A DNA stretch of 64,000 bases from Catellatospora coxensis (GTDB lineage Bacteria; Actinomycetota; Actinomycetes; Mycobacteriales; Micromonosporaceae), in assembly GCF_016862635.1 (NCBI RefSeq), contig NZ_BONI01000057.1:1-64000 (forward strand), read 5' to 3'. The notes under the pieces were generated by a model. That model had not been told where the DNA came from, did not search any database, and worked only from the letters and a program-made list of their open reading frames with translations. This document shows, piece after piece, positions 16,351 through 26,161 of this stretch (positions are counted from its first letter, which is position 1; each line of letters begins with the position of its first letter). A program made the translations under genes and the position numbers.

Positions 16351-17199
16351 TCACGACGTCCACGGGTGGTCACCACCGTCGTCCGGCTCGGCAGCCGGCC
16401 CGGACCGGGCGGTGATCGCAGCCTGGATGCGGCGCTGGGTGCGCAGGGCCTTCTTCGCCGCGACGCTGACCCAGCCGTCGAAGACCGTCTGGCCCTTGTC
16501 CTGCGCCATCAGCCGTTCCAGCGTCGGCACGACGCTCTCGTCGCCGGTCGAGCCAAGCGCGACGGCCGCCCAGTACCGCAGGTCCGGGTCGTCGTCCTCG
16601 GCCGCGGCGAGCAGCCGGGGAAGGACGTTCGGCGTGAACTTCGACAGCGCGCTCGCGAGGTAGCCGATCCGGGTGTAGCCGCGGTGCTCGAACGCGTCCC
16701 ACAGGACCGCGAGCGCCTCGTCGCCGCCGATCGCGGCCAGCGCGTCGGCGGCGCGCTCGCGCAGCCAATCGGGTTCGGACCACAGCGCCTCGGCCAGCGC
16801 GGGCACCGCGGACTCGTCGCCGATCCGGCCGAGCGCGCGTACCGCCTGCTCCTGGCCCATCCAGTCGCCGCGTTCCAGCAGCGCCAGCAGGCCCGGCACC
16901 GCCGCCGGCAGGCGCAGTTCCGCACAGCCCATCGCGGACCAGGCCTGGCAGTTGTAACGGGTATCGGCCAGCGCGGCGAGCAACGGCTCCGCCAGGGAGT
17001 CGTCGACGAACACGGCGGCGTGGTTCAGCGCACGGCAGTAGAGCGAGCGGTGGTAGTGCGGGTAGTCGCCGACGAGCGCGCGCAGCGCCTCCAGCGCGGA
17101 TTCGTCGCCGCCTTCCTTCGCACGGTCGAGCAGCCGGGACAGGTGCTCCTCGCGCTGGTCGAGGTCGCCGTCCATGAGTGCGCGCTGATCAGGGTTCAC
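16351..17199 (-). CDS. HEAT-repeat protein
   Basis: This 282-residue helical protein has at least four HEAT/PBS-lyase-type repeats (for example AVRALGRIGDESAVPALAEA and AAVALGSTGDESVVPTLERL). Such proteins are protein-binding scaffolds. The start is taken as the GTG at 17199; an ATG at 17175 is possible. It converges on the DUF5984-like gene with 12 bases between stops. The partner is unknown. Confidence 0.75.
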   Translation of the reverse strand: MNPDQRALMDGDLDQREEHLSRLLDRAKEGGDESALEALRALVGDYPHYHRSLYCRALNHAAVFVDDSLAEPLLAALADTRYNCQAWSAMGCAELRLPAAVPGLLALLERGDWMGQEQAVRALGRIGDESAVPALAEALWSEPDWLRERAADALAAIGGDEALAVLWDAFEHRGYTRIGYLASALSKFTPNVLPRLLAAAEDDDPDLRYWAAVALGSTGDESVVPTLERLMAQDKGQTVFDGWVSVAAKKALRTQRRIQAAITARSGPAAEPDDGGDHPWTS

Positions 17200-17318
17200 C
17201 CGGCAACGGTAGTCCCCGCCGCCACGGCCGGCGCAGCCCGGTGCTGCCCCGGCGCGACGGGGTCCCCTGCCTCACCGGCCGGCAACCGCCACGTCGCGCC
17301 GAGCGGCAGGATGACCGC

Positions 17319-17753
17319 ATGACCTTTCACATCTCGGTGCACCGCATCGCCGACCGCGAGCGCTTGAAGGAGCCGGCGCCAACGGATATCGGGGCGCTGC
17401 GCGCGTGGATGGCCGACCGCGCGGACCTGACGGTCTTCGACGAGTTCCTGGGCGCGAACTGGGCGATCGGCGACCACTGGTCCGATCATGCCGAGCGTCT
17501 CGGGCTGCCGATCCTGGCGTCGCTGTACGAGGTCGGGTGCACCCACGGGGTGCAGATCGAGGGGGCGGGCCTGGACACGCTGGAGCGCGAACTCGACCAG
17601 CTCGTCGCGGAGTGGCGACGCCTCGCTCCGCCTCCGGACGAGGACGGCGGGCAGGAGCCGCAGCCGCTGACCCAGCTGTTGGAACGCGCCGATCACATGC
17701 GTACGGCGATCCGGATCGCCAGGCAGGTCGACGGCTTCATCGACATCGGCTGA
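17319..17753 (+). CDS. hypothetical protein
   Basis: This 144-residue acidic, mostly helical protein starts MTFHISVHRIADRE and ends in a helix LLERADHMRTAIRIARQ. I do not recognise the family. The ATG at 17319 follows GGCAGG by eight bases. It lies 41 bases upstream of the FAD monooxygenase on the same strand. Confidence 0.6.
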   Translation: MTFHISVHRIADRERLKEPAPTDIGALRAWMADRADLTVFDEFLGANWAIGDHWSDHAERLGLPILASLYEVGCTHGVQIEGAGLDTLERELDQLVAEWRRLAPPPDEDGGQEPQPLTQLLERADHMRTAIRIARQVDGFIDIG

Positions 17754-17794
17754 GCCGACCGTTCCCGGCCCACCCGGCCCTCGTTGCGCAGGAT

Positions 17795-19018
17795 GTGGGC
17801 ACAGCGTGGACGGCCGGTCGCCGGGTCCTGATCTCGGGCGCGAGCATCGCGGGTCCCTCCCTCGCCCATTGGCTGCACGAATACGGCATGACGGCGGTGG
17901 TGGTCGAGCGCCACGAGGGCATACGCCCCGGTGGCCAGACCGTCGATCTGCGCGGGGCGGGCCGCGCCGTCGCCCAGCGGATGGGCATCGAGGACGCGGC
18001 CCGGGCCGCCTGCACCGGGGAGGACGGGGTCGCCTTCGTCGATGCGCGCAACCGCGTCCGGGCCGCGTTCGCCGCCGACGTGTTCGGCGGGGAGGGCTTC
18101 GTAGCCGAGCTGGAGATCCTGCGCGGCGAGCTGGCCCGGCTGCTGCACGAGCGCACCCGCGAGCACACCGAGTACGTCTTCGGCGACCACGTCACCTCCC
18201 TCGACGACCGCGACGACGAGGTCCGGGTCTCCTTCGCGCACCGTCCCGATCAGTCCTTCGACCTGGTCATCGCGGCTGACGGCATCGGCTCCACGACGCG
18301 CGGGCTGGTGTTCGGCGATGAGGTGCGGGTGACCCCGCTCGGGCTCTACACGGCCTACCTCACCATCTCACGCGCCGGGTGGGACGGCTCGTGGGCGCGC
18401 TGGCACAACGCACCTGGCGGTCGGGTCGTCGCGCTGCGCCCCGACAACCTCGGCACGACGCGCGCACTGATGTCGTTCCTGTGCCCGCCGCGCGGCTTCG
18501 AGCGGCTCCCGGTCGCCGCGCAGAAGGAGCTGCTGCGCCACGTCTTCGCTGGCGTCGGCTGGGAGGCGCCGCGGGTGCTGGGCGAGCTGGACGCCGCCGA
18601 GGAGTTCTACTTCGAACTCGTGGGCCAGGTGCACGCTCCGCGCTGGAGCAGCGGCCGGGTCGCATTGCTGGGTGACGCCGGCTACTGCGCCTCGCCCATC
18701 AGCGGCATGGGCACCAGTCTGGCCCTGGTGGGGGCATACGTGCTGGCGGGTGAGCTGGCGACGCACGCTGGGCATCGCGCCGCGTTCCGATCCTACGAGC
18801 GGATCATGCGGCCGTATGTCACGCAGGCCCAGCACCTGCCGCCGTTCGTGCCGCACATCGCCCATCCGCGCAGCCGGGCCGGGATCGGTGTGTTCAACGC
18901 GCTGCTGGCCACGGCCGCGAAGCCCGCCGTGCAGCGCGTCGCCCGGCACGCGCTGTCCCCGCCGGCCGAAAAGATCGCCCTGCCGGACTACCCCCGATTC
19001 CGCGGTTCACCGCGTTGA
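17795..19018 (+). CDS. FAD-dependent aromatic-type monooxygenase
   Basis: This protein of about 407 residues has the PHBH-like fold. It shows the N-terminal dinucleotide motif VLISGASIAGPSLA, ERHEGIRPGGQTVDLRG, the DG motif AADGIGSTTR and the GD motif VALLGDAGYCASPISGMG. It is expected to hydroxylate an aromatic or polyketide-like substrate with NAD(P)H and O2, in the cytoplasm. The GTG at 17795 is the only in-frame start close to the Rossmann strand; its ribosome site is weak, so the start is uncertain. No neighbouring biosynthetic genes point to a substrate. Confidence 0.85.
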   Translation: MGTAWTAGRRVLISGASIAGPSLAHWLHEYGMTAVVVERHEGIRPGGQTVDLRGAGRAVAQRMGIEDAARAACTGEDGVAFVDARNRVRAAFAADVFGGEGFVAELEILRGELARLLHERTREHTEYVFGDHVTSLDDRDDEVRVSFAHRPDQSFDLVIAADGIGSTTRGLVFGDEVRVTPLGLYTAYLTISRAGWDGSWARWHNAPGGRVVALRPDNLGTTRALMSFLCPPRGFERLPVAAQKELLRHVFAGVGWEAPRVLGELDAAEEFYFELVGQVHAPRWSSGRVALLGDAGYCASPISGMGTSLALVGAYVLAGELATHAGHRAAFRSYERIMRPYVTQAQHLPPFVPHIAHPRSRAGIGVFNALLATAAKPAVQRVARHALSPPAEKIALPDYPRFRGSPR

Positions 19019-19082
19019 CAAGGCTCGGTGCCGGTCGAGAACGACCATGGACAGTGATACATGGCGATGACACCATGTGTCG

Positions 19083-20990
19083 ATGCGTCGCATACCCCTC
19101 CTGTGCGTGCTCGCCATGCTCGGCACCACCGCGCTGGCCGCACCCGCCTCGGCGGCACCTGTCGCCCCGCTCAGCGACCCGGTCTACGACTACACCACCG
19201 CCATCCGCGAGACGGTGTACGTCGAGACGACCCTCGACAACGACGGCAACGGCACCCCCGACAAGGTCGTCGCGGACATCATCCGGCCCCGCGAAGCCGC
19301 CACCGCCGGGGTGAAGGTGCCGGTCATCATGGACGCCTCGCCCTACTACCAGTGCTGCGGGCGCGGCAACGAGTCCGAGAAGAAGGTGTACGCCGCCGAC
19401 GGCACCGTGTCGAAGTTCCCGCTGTACTACGACAACTTCTTCGTGCCGCGCGGCTTCGCGTTCATCGCCGCCGACCTGGCCGGCACCAGCCGCTCCACCG
19501 GCTGCGAGGACGTCGGCGGCACCGAGGAGGTGCAGGGCGCCAAAGCGGTGATCGACTGGCTCAACGGCCGGGCCGTCGGGCGTACCGCCAGCGGAACCGT
19601 GGTCAACGCGACCACCTGGACCACCGGCAAGGTCGGCATGATCGGCAAGTCGTGGGACGGCACCGTCGCCAACGCGGTCGCCGCCACGGGCGTGCAGGGC
19701 CTGGAGACCATCGTGCCGATCGGCGCGATCTCCAGCTGGTACGACTACAACCGGGCCAACGGCATGGTCAACCCGAAGGTCAGCTCGGTGCCGAGCCTGC
19801 ACAACACGGTCAACGGCCGCCCGTCGGGCACCTGCACCGCCGTGTCCAGCGCCCTGAGCAGCGGTGCTGTCAGCAACGGCAACTACAACTCGTTCTGGGC
19901 CGCCCGCAACTACGTCACCTCCGCGGCCTCGGTGCACGCCAGCGTCTTCGTCGTACACGGCATGAACGACCTCAACGTGCAGGGCGTGCACTTCGGACAG
20001 TGGTGGGACGCCCTCGCCGCCAACAACGTGCCCCGCAAGATCTGGCTGTCCCAGGAGGGCCACGTCGACCCGTTCGACTTCCGCCGCGCGGCCTGGGTGG
20101 ACACCCTGCACCGCTGGTTCGACTACTGGCTCAAGGGCATCGACAACGGCATCATGAGCGAGCCGATGGCCGACGTGGAACGGGCCGCCGACGTGTGGCA
20201 GACCAGCACCGTGTGGCCGCCCGCGGGCACCGCCACGGCCAACTACGTGCTGCAGGGCACCGGCAACCCGGGCGTGCTGGCCTCCTCCGGCGCGGGCTCG
20301 GGCAGCCTGTCGCTGACCGACGCGCCGTCGCTCAGCGAAGCCAACGCGGTCAGCTCGCCGACGACCGCCCGGACCGGCCGCAAGGTGTACCAGACGCCGG
20401 TGCTGACCTCCGACCTGCGCATCTCCGGCACGCCGACGATCACGCTGCGGGTCCGCTCCAGCAAGGCGACCACCACCCTGACCGCGAAGCTCGTCACGTA
20501 CGGCACCGCCACGCGGGTCAACTACCGCGCCTCCGGCGAGGGCATCAGCACGCTGACCACCGAATCCTGCTGGGGTTCCTCGTCGAGCACCGACGACGCC
20601 TGCTACCGGAACACGGCCAAGGTCGTGTCCAGCGCGGCATACCAGGTGCTGTCCCGGGGCTGGATGGACGGCCAGCACCGTGACTCGCTGACCAGCACCA
20701 CGGCCATGAACACCAGCACCTACTACACGATCACCTGGAAGCTGCGCCCCATCGACCAGGTCATCCCCGCCGGCCACCGCCTCGGCCTGGTCCTGACCCT
20801 CACCGACCCCGAGTTCGTCATGGCCCACTCCACCGGCGCCACCGCCACCATCGACCTGACCGGCACCGTCCTCAAACTCCCCATCGCCCCCGCCGGCGCG
20901 TTCACCGCCCAGCCCCTCTCGCCCCAGCCCGCCGCCCCCGTCATCGTCGACGGCGCCTGGAGCCCCACCACCGGCACCCGCTTCCAGTAA
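19083..20990 (+). CDS. secreted Xaa-Pro dipeptidyl-peptidase-like hydrolase (S15/CocE)
   Basis: This 635-residue protein has a Sec signal ending near ALAAPASAAP. An alpha/beta-hydrolase domain follows, with the nucleophile in MIGKSWDGTV, the acid in VHGMNDLNV and the His in QEGHVDPF. A C-terminal beta-sandwich as in PepX_C completes it. The length and order match secreted actinomycete X-prolyl dipeptidyl aminopeptidases. ATG at 19083 and GTG at 19077 are both possible, and no good ribosome site is seen. A hairpin eight bases after the stop probably ends transcription. Confidence 0.88.
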   Translation: MRRIPLLCVLAMLGTTALAAPASAAPVAPLSDPVYDYTTAIRETVYVETTLDNDGNGTPDKVVADIIRPREAATAGVKVPVIMDASPYYQCCGRGNESEKKVYAADGTVSKFPLYYDNFFVPRGFAFIAADLAGTSRSTGCEDVGGTEEVQGAKAVIDWLNGRAVGRTASGTVVNATTWTTGKVGMIGKSWDGTVANAVAATGVQGLETIVPIGAISSWYDYNRANGMVNPKVSSVPSLHNTVNGRPSGTCTAVSSALSSGAVSNGNYNSFWAARNYVTSAASVHASVFVVHGMNDLNVQGVHFGQWWDALAANNVPRKIWLSQEGHVDPFDFRRAAWVDTLHRWFDYWLKGIDNGIMSEPMADVERAADVWQTSTVWPPAGTATANYVLQGTGNPGVLASSGAGSGSLSLTDAPSLSEANAVSSPTTARTGRKVYQTPVLTSDLRISGTPTITLRVRSSKATTTLTAKLVTYGTATRVNYRASGEGISTLTTESCWGSSSSTDDACYRNTAKVVSSAAYQVLSRGWMDGQHRDSLTSTTAMNTSTYYTITWKLRPIDQVIPAGHRLGLVLTLTDPEFVMAHSTGATATIDLTGTVLKLPIAPAGAFTAQPLSPQPAAPVIVDGAWSPTTGTRFQ

Positions 20991-20997
20991 GAACAAA

Positions 20998-21043
20998 GGA
21001 AGGGCACCTTCACAACGCTCCGCGTTGTAGAAGGTGCCCTTCC
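20998..21043. terminator. palindromic repeat / two-way terminator
   Basis: The arm GGAAGGGCACCTTC (20998-21011) pairs exactly with 21030-21043, and ACAACGC / GCGTTGT extends the stem with one unpaired base around the loop TCC. It lies between convergent genes, and its last base is the first base of the downstream gene's stop codon. It looks like a dispersed palindromic repeat acting as a terminator in both directions. Confidence 0.8.
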
Positions 21044-21435
21044 TAACCCGCAGACCGGGCCGTCCAGCGCAGGCCCAGCTCGCCGGTCAGGTCGACCTGG
21101 AGGTTGCCGCAGACCACGAAACCGTCGTGCGTGCCGTCCGACACCGACAGGTACACGTACCGGTGCCGATGGCGTTCGGGCACCTCCGGGAAGCCGTCGA
21201 CCTCGGTGAGATCGCCCGTCGCGGTGACGAGCAGCGGCCGGTAGCGGGCACGCGTGCTCATGGCGATCACGTTCACGAACATGACGTCGACCGACTCGGC
21301 GAATTCGGACGCGCCATGACCCGGATCGGTACGGCCGTGGCTGCGCAGCACGAGCGTGCGGTGGGAAGCCGTGTACAGCACCGGCTGGAACGGGCGCTCG
21401 AACCGCAGCGGCAGCTCCGCGTTCAGCTTTCGCAT
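21043..21435 (-). CDS. hypothetical protein
   Basis: This 130-residue soluble protein starts MRKLNAELPLRFERPFQPV and is rich in predicted beta-strands. It has no signal or membrane segment. GAGGAGAG lies before the ATG at 21435, a strong ribosome site. I do not recognise the family. The stop codon overlaps the palindrome at 20998-21043. Confidence 0.65.
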   Translation of the reverse strand: MRKLNAELPLRFERPFQPVLYTASHRTLVLRSHGRTDPGHGASEFAESVDVMFVNVIAMSTRARYRPLLVTATGDLTEVDGFPEVPERHRHRYVYLSVSDGTHDGFVVCGNLQVDLTGELGLRWTARSAG

Positions 21436-21495
21436 GACATCTCTCCTCAGCCGGTGTCTCGTCGTCGTCGCAACGCGTCGTCGGGCTGAGACCGC

Positions 21496-21927
21496 CTAGA
21501 GAACCAGGTGCGATCGCAGATCCTGGGCGAGCCGGTCGAGCTGTTCCCCCGCCTCCACCACCAACACGATCCGCGCCTGCCAGCCCTCGTCACGCTTCGG
21601 TCGCAGCGTCACTCCCAGGGTGACGCGGCCTCTGCCGTCGTGGACGGCGTCGAGACGCAGGTCGTCGTCCAGCGAGCGCCAGGTGCGCGGGCCGCTCCAG
21701 CCCTGCCAGCCGTCGGCCAGCCCCTGCACGTACGCGACCAGGTCCCACTCTCCGCCGTCCGGCGGCACGGACAGCGCGGCCTCGGTCTCGGCACGCAGCC
21801 CGCTGTCGTGGATCTCGACGTGCACCCGCGCCACGTACCCGTCTCCCCACGGATCGACCGGGGCTCGCAGGGTCCATTGCGCGGGGCTCGGCGGAAAGTG
21901 CACGTCGATCGGCTCGGACACGGGCAC
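21496..21927 (-). CDS. DUF6228-like hypothetical protein
   Basis: This 143-residue protein has the pattern TWRSLDDDLRLDAVHDGRG followed by VTLGVTLRP, which I associate with the DUF6228 family of actinobacterial proteins. It is cytoplasmic by sequence. A GTG at 21927 is taken as the start; a second GTG at 21921 is possible. It is co-directional with its neighbours and of unknown function. Confidence 0.6.
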   Translation of the reverse strand: MPVSEPIDVHFPPSPAQWTLRAPVDPWGDGYVARVHVEIHDSGLRAETEAALSVPPDGGEWDLVAYVQGLADGWQGWSGPRTWRSLDDDLRLDAVHDGRGRVTLGVTLRPKRDEGWQARIVLVVEAGEQLDRLAQDLRSHLVL

Positions 21928-21972
21928 AGGCTAACCGACCCGGCCGCGGCGGCCGAGCGGGCGATCGGGCGG

Positions 21973-23541
21973 TCAGGGGCCGCCGCAGACCGTGACTCCG
22001 GTGACGTTGACCGCCTTCCAGGCCGCCTGCACCGCCTTGTGCTCGATCGAGCAGCTGCCGTAGAGGTCGGCCGCCGCCCCGAGGGTGTACGCCCGCATGT
22101 TCGTGTAGGTCGTCGTGGACGTGGCGTACACGTTGAGCGCCCGGTACCAGATCTTCTCGGCCTTGGCCCGGCCGATGCCGACGACGTCGGCGACGTCCCC
22201 GCAGAGCGGGCTGTAGCCGTACGCGGTCGCGCCGGTGCCTTCGGCGAGGTTGAAGAAGAAGTGCTTGCCGACGCCGGCCGACACGTGCGGCGGGGCGCCG
22301 GGGGTGCCCGGTCCGAAGCAGCTGTGCGACGAGCCGTCCAGCGACGGGTCGAACAGGTTGCCGAACGGCTCGCCGGTGCCGAGGATGTCGGCCTCCTCGC
22401 CGATCAGGTAGTCGCCGGGGTCGCCGGGCGCGGCGGCGTAGAACTCCACCATGGCACCCCAGATGTCGCTGCTGGCCTCGTCGATGCCGCCGGACTCGCC
22501 GCTGTAGACGAGGCCGACCAGGGCGTCGGTGTACCCGTGGCCGAGTTCGTGGGCGAGGATGTCGATCGAGGTCAGCGGGTGGATGTTGCCGGCGCCGTCG
22601 CCGAAGGTGAGCTGCGTGCCGTCGTAGAAGGCGTTGGTGTAGTTGTTGCCGTAGTGCACCCGCGACGTGATGCCCGCCCCGGTCCCGGTGCGCCCGGAGC
22701 GGTTGTGCACGTACCTGAAGTAGTCGTAGGTCTTTGCCGAGGCGAAGTGGGCATCGGCGGCGGCGCTGGCCCGGTCGCTGGTGGTGTAGTTGCCCCACAG
22801 GTTGTCCGCGTCGACGAAGAGCACGCACGGCCCGGTCATGAGGTTGCGCATGTCGCAGGTCCGGTTGCCGCCGTGCGACGGGTCGATCATCTGGTACGCG
22901 GTGCCCGACAGCGTGGTGTCGATGCGCACCGGTCCGGCGTAGATCGCCCGGCCGGTGCCGAGCACGGTCTTGACCTCATCGTCGGCGGCGTAGACGGCGC
23001 CGGTCGCGGCGTCGGCGAGCACGTGCAGCCGCGACGGTGTCTGCCCGTCGGGCGCCCAGCCGCGTACCACGGTCTCCCAGGCCAGGCGGCCGCCTTCGGC
23101 GGCGTCGACGACGAGCTGCGGCGCGCCGACGGCGGTGACGGTCCCGTCGAAGGCGGCCTTGGCGGTCCGGGCCGCGGCGTCGGCGCTCACCCGCGGGGTG
23201 AGTGTCTGCGGCGCGACGGCGGCAAGCCCGTCGGTGCCGGTGGCGCGCCTGGCCCGGTCGAGGTGCACGACGACGTCGCCGCCACGCACGGGCAGCCCGT
23301 GCAGGGTGCGCCGCAGGCGCAGGTGTGTGCGCCCGTCGGAGTCGGTGACGGTGCGCGAGACGGTGTACGCCTCGCCGGCCGGTGACGTGCCGTCAGGCCG
23401 TGCGCCGAGCGCGGCCAGCGCGGCCGTGGTGGCGTCGGCGGCGCGGACGGGGTCGCCGGCCGCGCCCGCCGGGCTCGTGATCGCCGCGGCCGTGGCGACC
23501 GCCAGGGTCGCGGCGAGGGCCGTGGTGAGGGTGCGTCTCAT
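21973..23541 (-). CDS. secreted M4-family zinc metalloprotease
   Basis: This 522-residue preproprotein has a signal peptide ending near SPAGAA, a propeptide of about 190 residues with FTP/PepSY features, and a thermolysin-type catalytic domain. The zinc motif HELGH is at residues 331-335, the third ligand lies in GGIDEASSD, and the late His region is PHVSAGVGKHFF. It should act outside the cell as a neutral endopeptidase. The ATG at 23541 follows GGGGAGGAA by a normal spacing, so the upstream 32 codons are not used. Confidence 0.92.
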   Translation of the reverse strand: MRRTLTTALAATLAVATAAAITSPAGAAGDPVRAADATTAALAALGARPDGTSPAGEAYTVSRTVTDSDGRTHLRLRRTLHGLPVRGGDVVVHLDRARRATGTDGLAAVAPQTLTPRVSADAAARTAKAAFDGTVTAVGAPQLVVDAAEGGRLAWETVVRGWAPDGQTPSRLHVLADAATGAVYAADDEVKTVLGTGRAIYAGPVRIDTTLSGTAYQMIDPSHGGNRTCDMRNLMTGPCVLFVDADNLWGNYTTSDRASAAADAHFASAKTYDYFRYVHNRSGRTGTGAGITSRVHYGNNYTNAFYDGTQLTFGDGAGNIHPLTSIDILAHELGHGYTDALVGLVYSGESGGIDEASSDIWGAMVEFYAAAPGDPGDYLIGEEADILGTGEPFGNLFDPSLDGSSHSCFGPGTPGAPPHVSAGVGKHFFFNLAEGTGATAYGYSPLCGDVADVVGIGRAKAEKIWYRALNVYATSTTTYTNMRAYTLGAAADLYGSCSIEHKAVQAAWKAVNVTGVTVCGGP

Positions 23542-23656
23542 GGAAATTCCTCCCCAGCAGACAGGACAGTGCCGGTGATGCACTGATGCCCTTGTATATC
23601 CGAGGTGTTCCGATGAGGACAGATAGATGTAAGACAATTGATTGTACGGACGGCCC

Positions 23657-25036
23657 CTAGCGCCGCACCCGTTCCCGGATGGCCAGCAGGCCCAGCGCGA
23701 GCAGCAGCGGCGCGATCAGTCGCAGCACCAGCTCGATCCAGTCGCCGGCCGGGGTGAGGGCCACGTCTGAGCCCCGGAGCAGCGTGGACGCGGCGCGCAG
23801 CGTGTACCGCAGCGAGTCGGCGTACCCGGTGGGGGTCTGGAAGCCCCAGCGGGACAGGGCGGCGCTCGCCGCGGCGACGACCACGCCGAGGGTCACGAAG
23901 GCCCGCCAGGCCCGCTGGCCGTAGCCGGACAGCAGCCAGTACAGGCACAGCAGCAGCCACTCGCCGAGGGTGCTGAACGCCGCCCGCCAGTCCCGGGTGA
24001 TCAGCCCGGCGCGCACTGCCCGGCGCAGGCCGATGCGGCGCATCTCCATCTCGCCGTAGTAGAAGTCGGACGCGGCCCGCTGGTCCTTGCGGTCCTGCAT
24101 CATGCTGCGCAATGCGTGGTAGTCGGCCTGCACGCTGTCGATCGAGGGAGCCTCGCTGATCGCGTCGCCGGGCAGCGCCCAGCGGGCGTGGCCGCGCACG
24201 CGGTGCTCGTCGGCGAGGGTGACGCGGTGGGTGACCCACAGGTCGCGGGGCGAGGTGCGCCAGCTGTGCCAGTCGTCGACGGTCAGCTTGTCCAGGTGGT
24301 GCGCGCCCGCGAAGGAGCATTCGGACAGGTCCACGTACGACAACCGGAGCTGGCTCAGGTCGGTGCCGAGCGTGCGCCCGAGCACGGGCCGGTCCTGCAT
24401 CCGCCAGGCTTCGACGGTCGAGGCGGCGGCGGCGATCGCGGACGGTCCGCCGAGGTCGACTTCGAGCAGGTCGAGGCGGGTCGGGGCGGCGCAGGTGAGG
24501 CGTACGCCCCGGTGGAAGCCCGCCCGGTGCAGGTTGGCCCGGTCCACGTCGCCGAGTTCGATCAGCGCCCGGTGCTGGAACGTGGTGCGGCGCAGGTCGA
24601 GGTGCGGAGTGCGCAGGCCGCTGACCTCGACCGAGCCGGCGAGCGTGGCGCGGGCCAGCGACACCGTGCCGGCGCAGGTGACGCCGGTGATCTCGACGTC
24701 GCGGTCGAGGGTCGCGTCGCGCAGGCGCAGCATGCCCCCGACGGTGAGCCCGGTGATCGCGACGTAGCCCTGCATACCCGCGTCGTCGAGGATCACGTTC
24801 CCGCCGACGTCGACGTTCCTGATCCGCAGCGGCCCGCGGAAGGCGGCGCCGACGCACCGCAGGTCTCCGGTGATCGCCAGGTCGGCGAGCTGCACGTCGT
24901 CGAGCCGCAGGCCGCTGAGGTCGAGGTCGGCGAGCACCCGGCGGCCGCGCTCGTCGGCCGGGCGGCTTTCGAGGTGGTGCGCCAGGCACCGGTCGTCGAC
25001 GACGGCTTCGTTCGAGCACTGCACGCAGTTCGCCAC
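23657..25036 (-). CDS. membrane protein with Cys-rich N-terminus and pentapeptide-like repeats
   Basis: This 459-residue protein begins NCVQCSNEAVVDDRCLAHH, a possible small metal site (C-x2-C with a later C-x2-H). The next 200 residues alternate short strands with Leu/Val every few residues (for example ITGDLRC, VGGNVILDDAG, VGGMLRLRDATL), like a right-handed beta-helix. A linker leads to about three C-terminal membrane segments. I do not know a characterised homologue. The GTG at 25036 has only a weak ribosome site. It is divergent from the PAP2-like gene. Confidence 0.65.
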   Translation of the reverse strand: MANCVQCSNEAVVDDRCLAHHLESRPADERGRRVLADLDLSGLRLDDVQLADLAITGDLRCVGAAFRGPLRIRNVDVGGNVILDDAGMQGYVAITGLTVGGMLRLRDATLDRDVEITGVTCAGTVSLARATLAGSVEVSGLRTPHLDLRRTTFQHRALIELGDVDRANLHRAGFHRGVRLTCAAPTRLDLLEVDLGGPSAIAAAASTVEAWRMQDRPVLGRTLGTDLSQLRLSYVDLSECSFAGAHHLDKLTVDDWHSWRTSPRDLWVTHRVTLADEHRVRGHARWALPGDAISEAPSIDSVQADYHALRSMMQDRKDQRAASDFYYGEMEMRRIGLRRAVRAGLITRDWRAAFSTLGEWLLLCLYWLLSGYGQRAWRAFVTLGVVVAAASAALSRWGFQTPTGYADSLRYTLRAASTLLRGSDVALTPAGDWIELVLRLIAPLLLALGLLAIRERVRR

Positions 25037-25228
25037 GGGCGCGACCCTAGCCCATGACCGCGAACCCGCCGACGGCCGTCTGTCCATTGCGGATGCTCCG
25101 CGGCGGCCGTTCAGCGGTTTTCGCCCTAGATCGTGGTTCATCCCTTTTGCCCGCTGTCACATACGCATGGAAAGCAAGTTGCGTCGTTTGCTGCGTCGTT
25201 ATGCGGGTACTGTCGAACCGTGGCCATC

Positions 25229-26161
25229 ATGTACGACGCGGCCCGCTCCGCCACCCGGCGACACCGCCAGGCACCGCCGGCCGTCGTGCCGCGTCCGCAC
25301 GACGTGATCGTGCTCGGATACCTGGCCGTGGTGGCGGTGCTGGCCACGGCAGGGCACGACCGGCTCGCGCACTGGTGGGCGTACCTGCTCGCCTACGCGG
25401 CGATGGCGGCGGCCGTGCTCGCCCTGATCGCCGCCCACTCGCGCCGGCCGGACGTCCCGGCGCTGGCCGTGCTGCGGACGGTGTACCCGCTGGTCCTCGC
25501 GCCGCTGGCGTACACGCTGGTGGGGCCGACCGTGCTGGTCGTGCGCGGCGGCTACCGCGATGCCGGGATGAACGCCTTCGACGCCGCCGTATGGGGCGGC
25601 CACCCCTCGCTGTGGCTGGACGGCCTCGTCTCGCGGCCGCTCACCGAGCTGATGTACGCCGCCTACATGAGCTACTACCTGTACATCGTCGTACCACCGC
25701 TGCTGCTGATCCTCCGGCAGCGGCCGGCCGCGCTGGAGCGGCTGGTCACCACGGTCGGCGCCGCGGTGTACACCTGCTACCTCGGCTTCCTGATACTGCC
25801 GGTGCTGGGACCGCGTCACTCGCCGGCCGTGCAGTTCGATCCGCCCGAGCTGACCGGCTACGTCCTGGCACCGGCACAGCAATGGCTGATGGCGCACGCC
25901 GACCCGGTCGGCACCTGCTTCCCGTCGGCGCACGTCGCCGGGGCCTGGGCGGTCGTGCTGGCGGCCCGCCGGATCTGGGGACGGCCCGCGTTCCGCCGCC
26001 TGCTGCTGCCGACGGTCCTGCTCACCGTGTCCGTGGTGTACACGCGCTACCACTACGTTGCCGACGTCGCCGCCGGGCTGGTGGTGGCGCTGGCCGCGGA
26101 CGCCCTGATGAGCAGGACCGGGCGGCGGGTCAGCGGCGGCTGGGCAGGCGCACCACGCTGA
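25229..26161 (+). CDS. PAP2-superfamily membrane phosphatase/inositolphosphotransferase-like protein
   Basis: This protein of about 310 residues has six or so membrane segments and the phosphatase motifs [13 protein letters not shown] and [13 protein letters not shown], as in the PAP2_3 (Aur1/Ipt1-like) group. It probably acts on a phospholipid or polyprenyl phosphate at the membrane. ATG at 25229 or GTG at 25220 may be the start, and neither has a good ribosome site. Its 3' end overlaps the convergent response-regulator gene by 32 bases. Confidence 0.8.
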   Translation: MYDAARSATRRHRQAPPAVVPRPHDVIVLGYLAVVAVLATAGHDRLAHWWAYLLAYAAMAAAVLALIAAHSRRPDVPALAVLRTVYPLVLAPLAYTLVGPTVLVVRGGYRDAGMNAFDAAVWGGHPSLWLDGLVSRPLTELMYAAYMSYYLYIVVPPLLLILRQRPAALERLVTTVGAAVYTCYLGFLILPVLGPRHSPAVQFDPPELTGYVLAPAQQWLMAHADPVGTCFPSAHVAGAWAVVLAARRIWGRPAFRRLLLPTVLLTVSVVYTRYHYVADVAAGLVVALAADALMSRTGRRVSGGWAGAPR

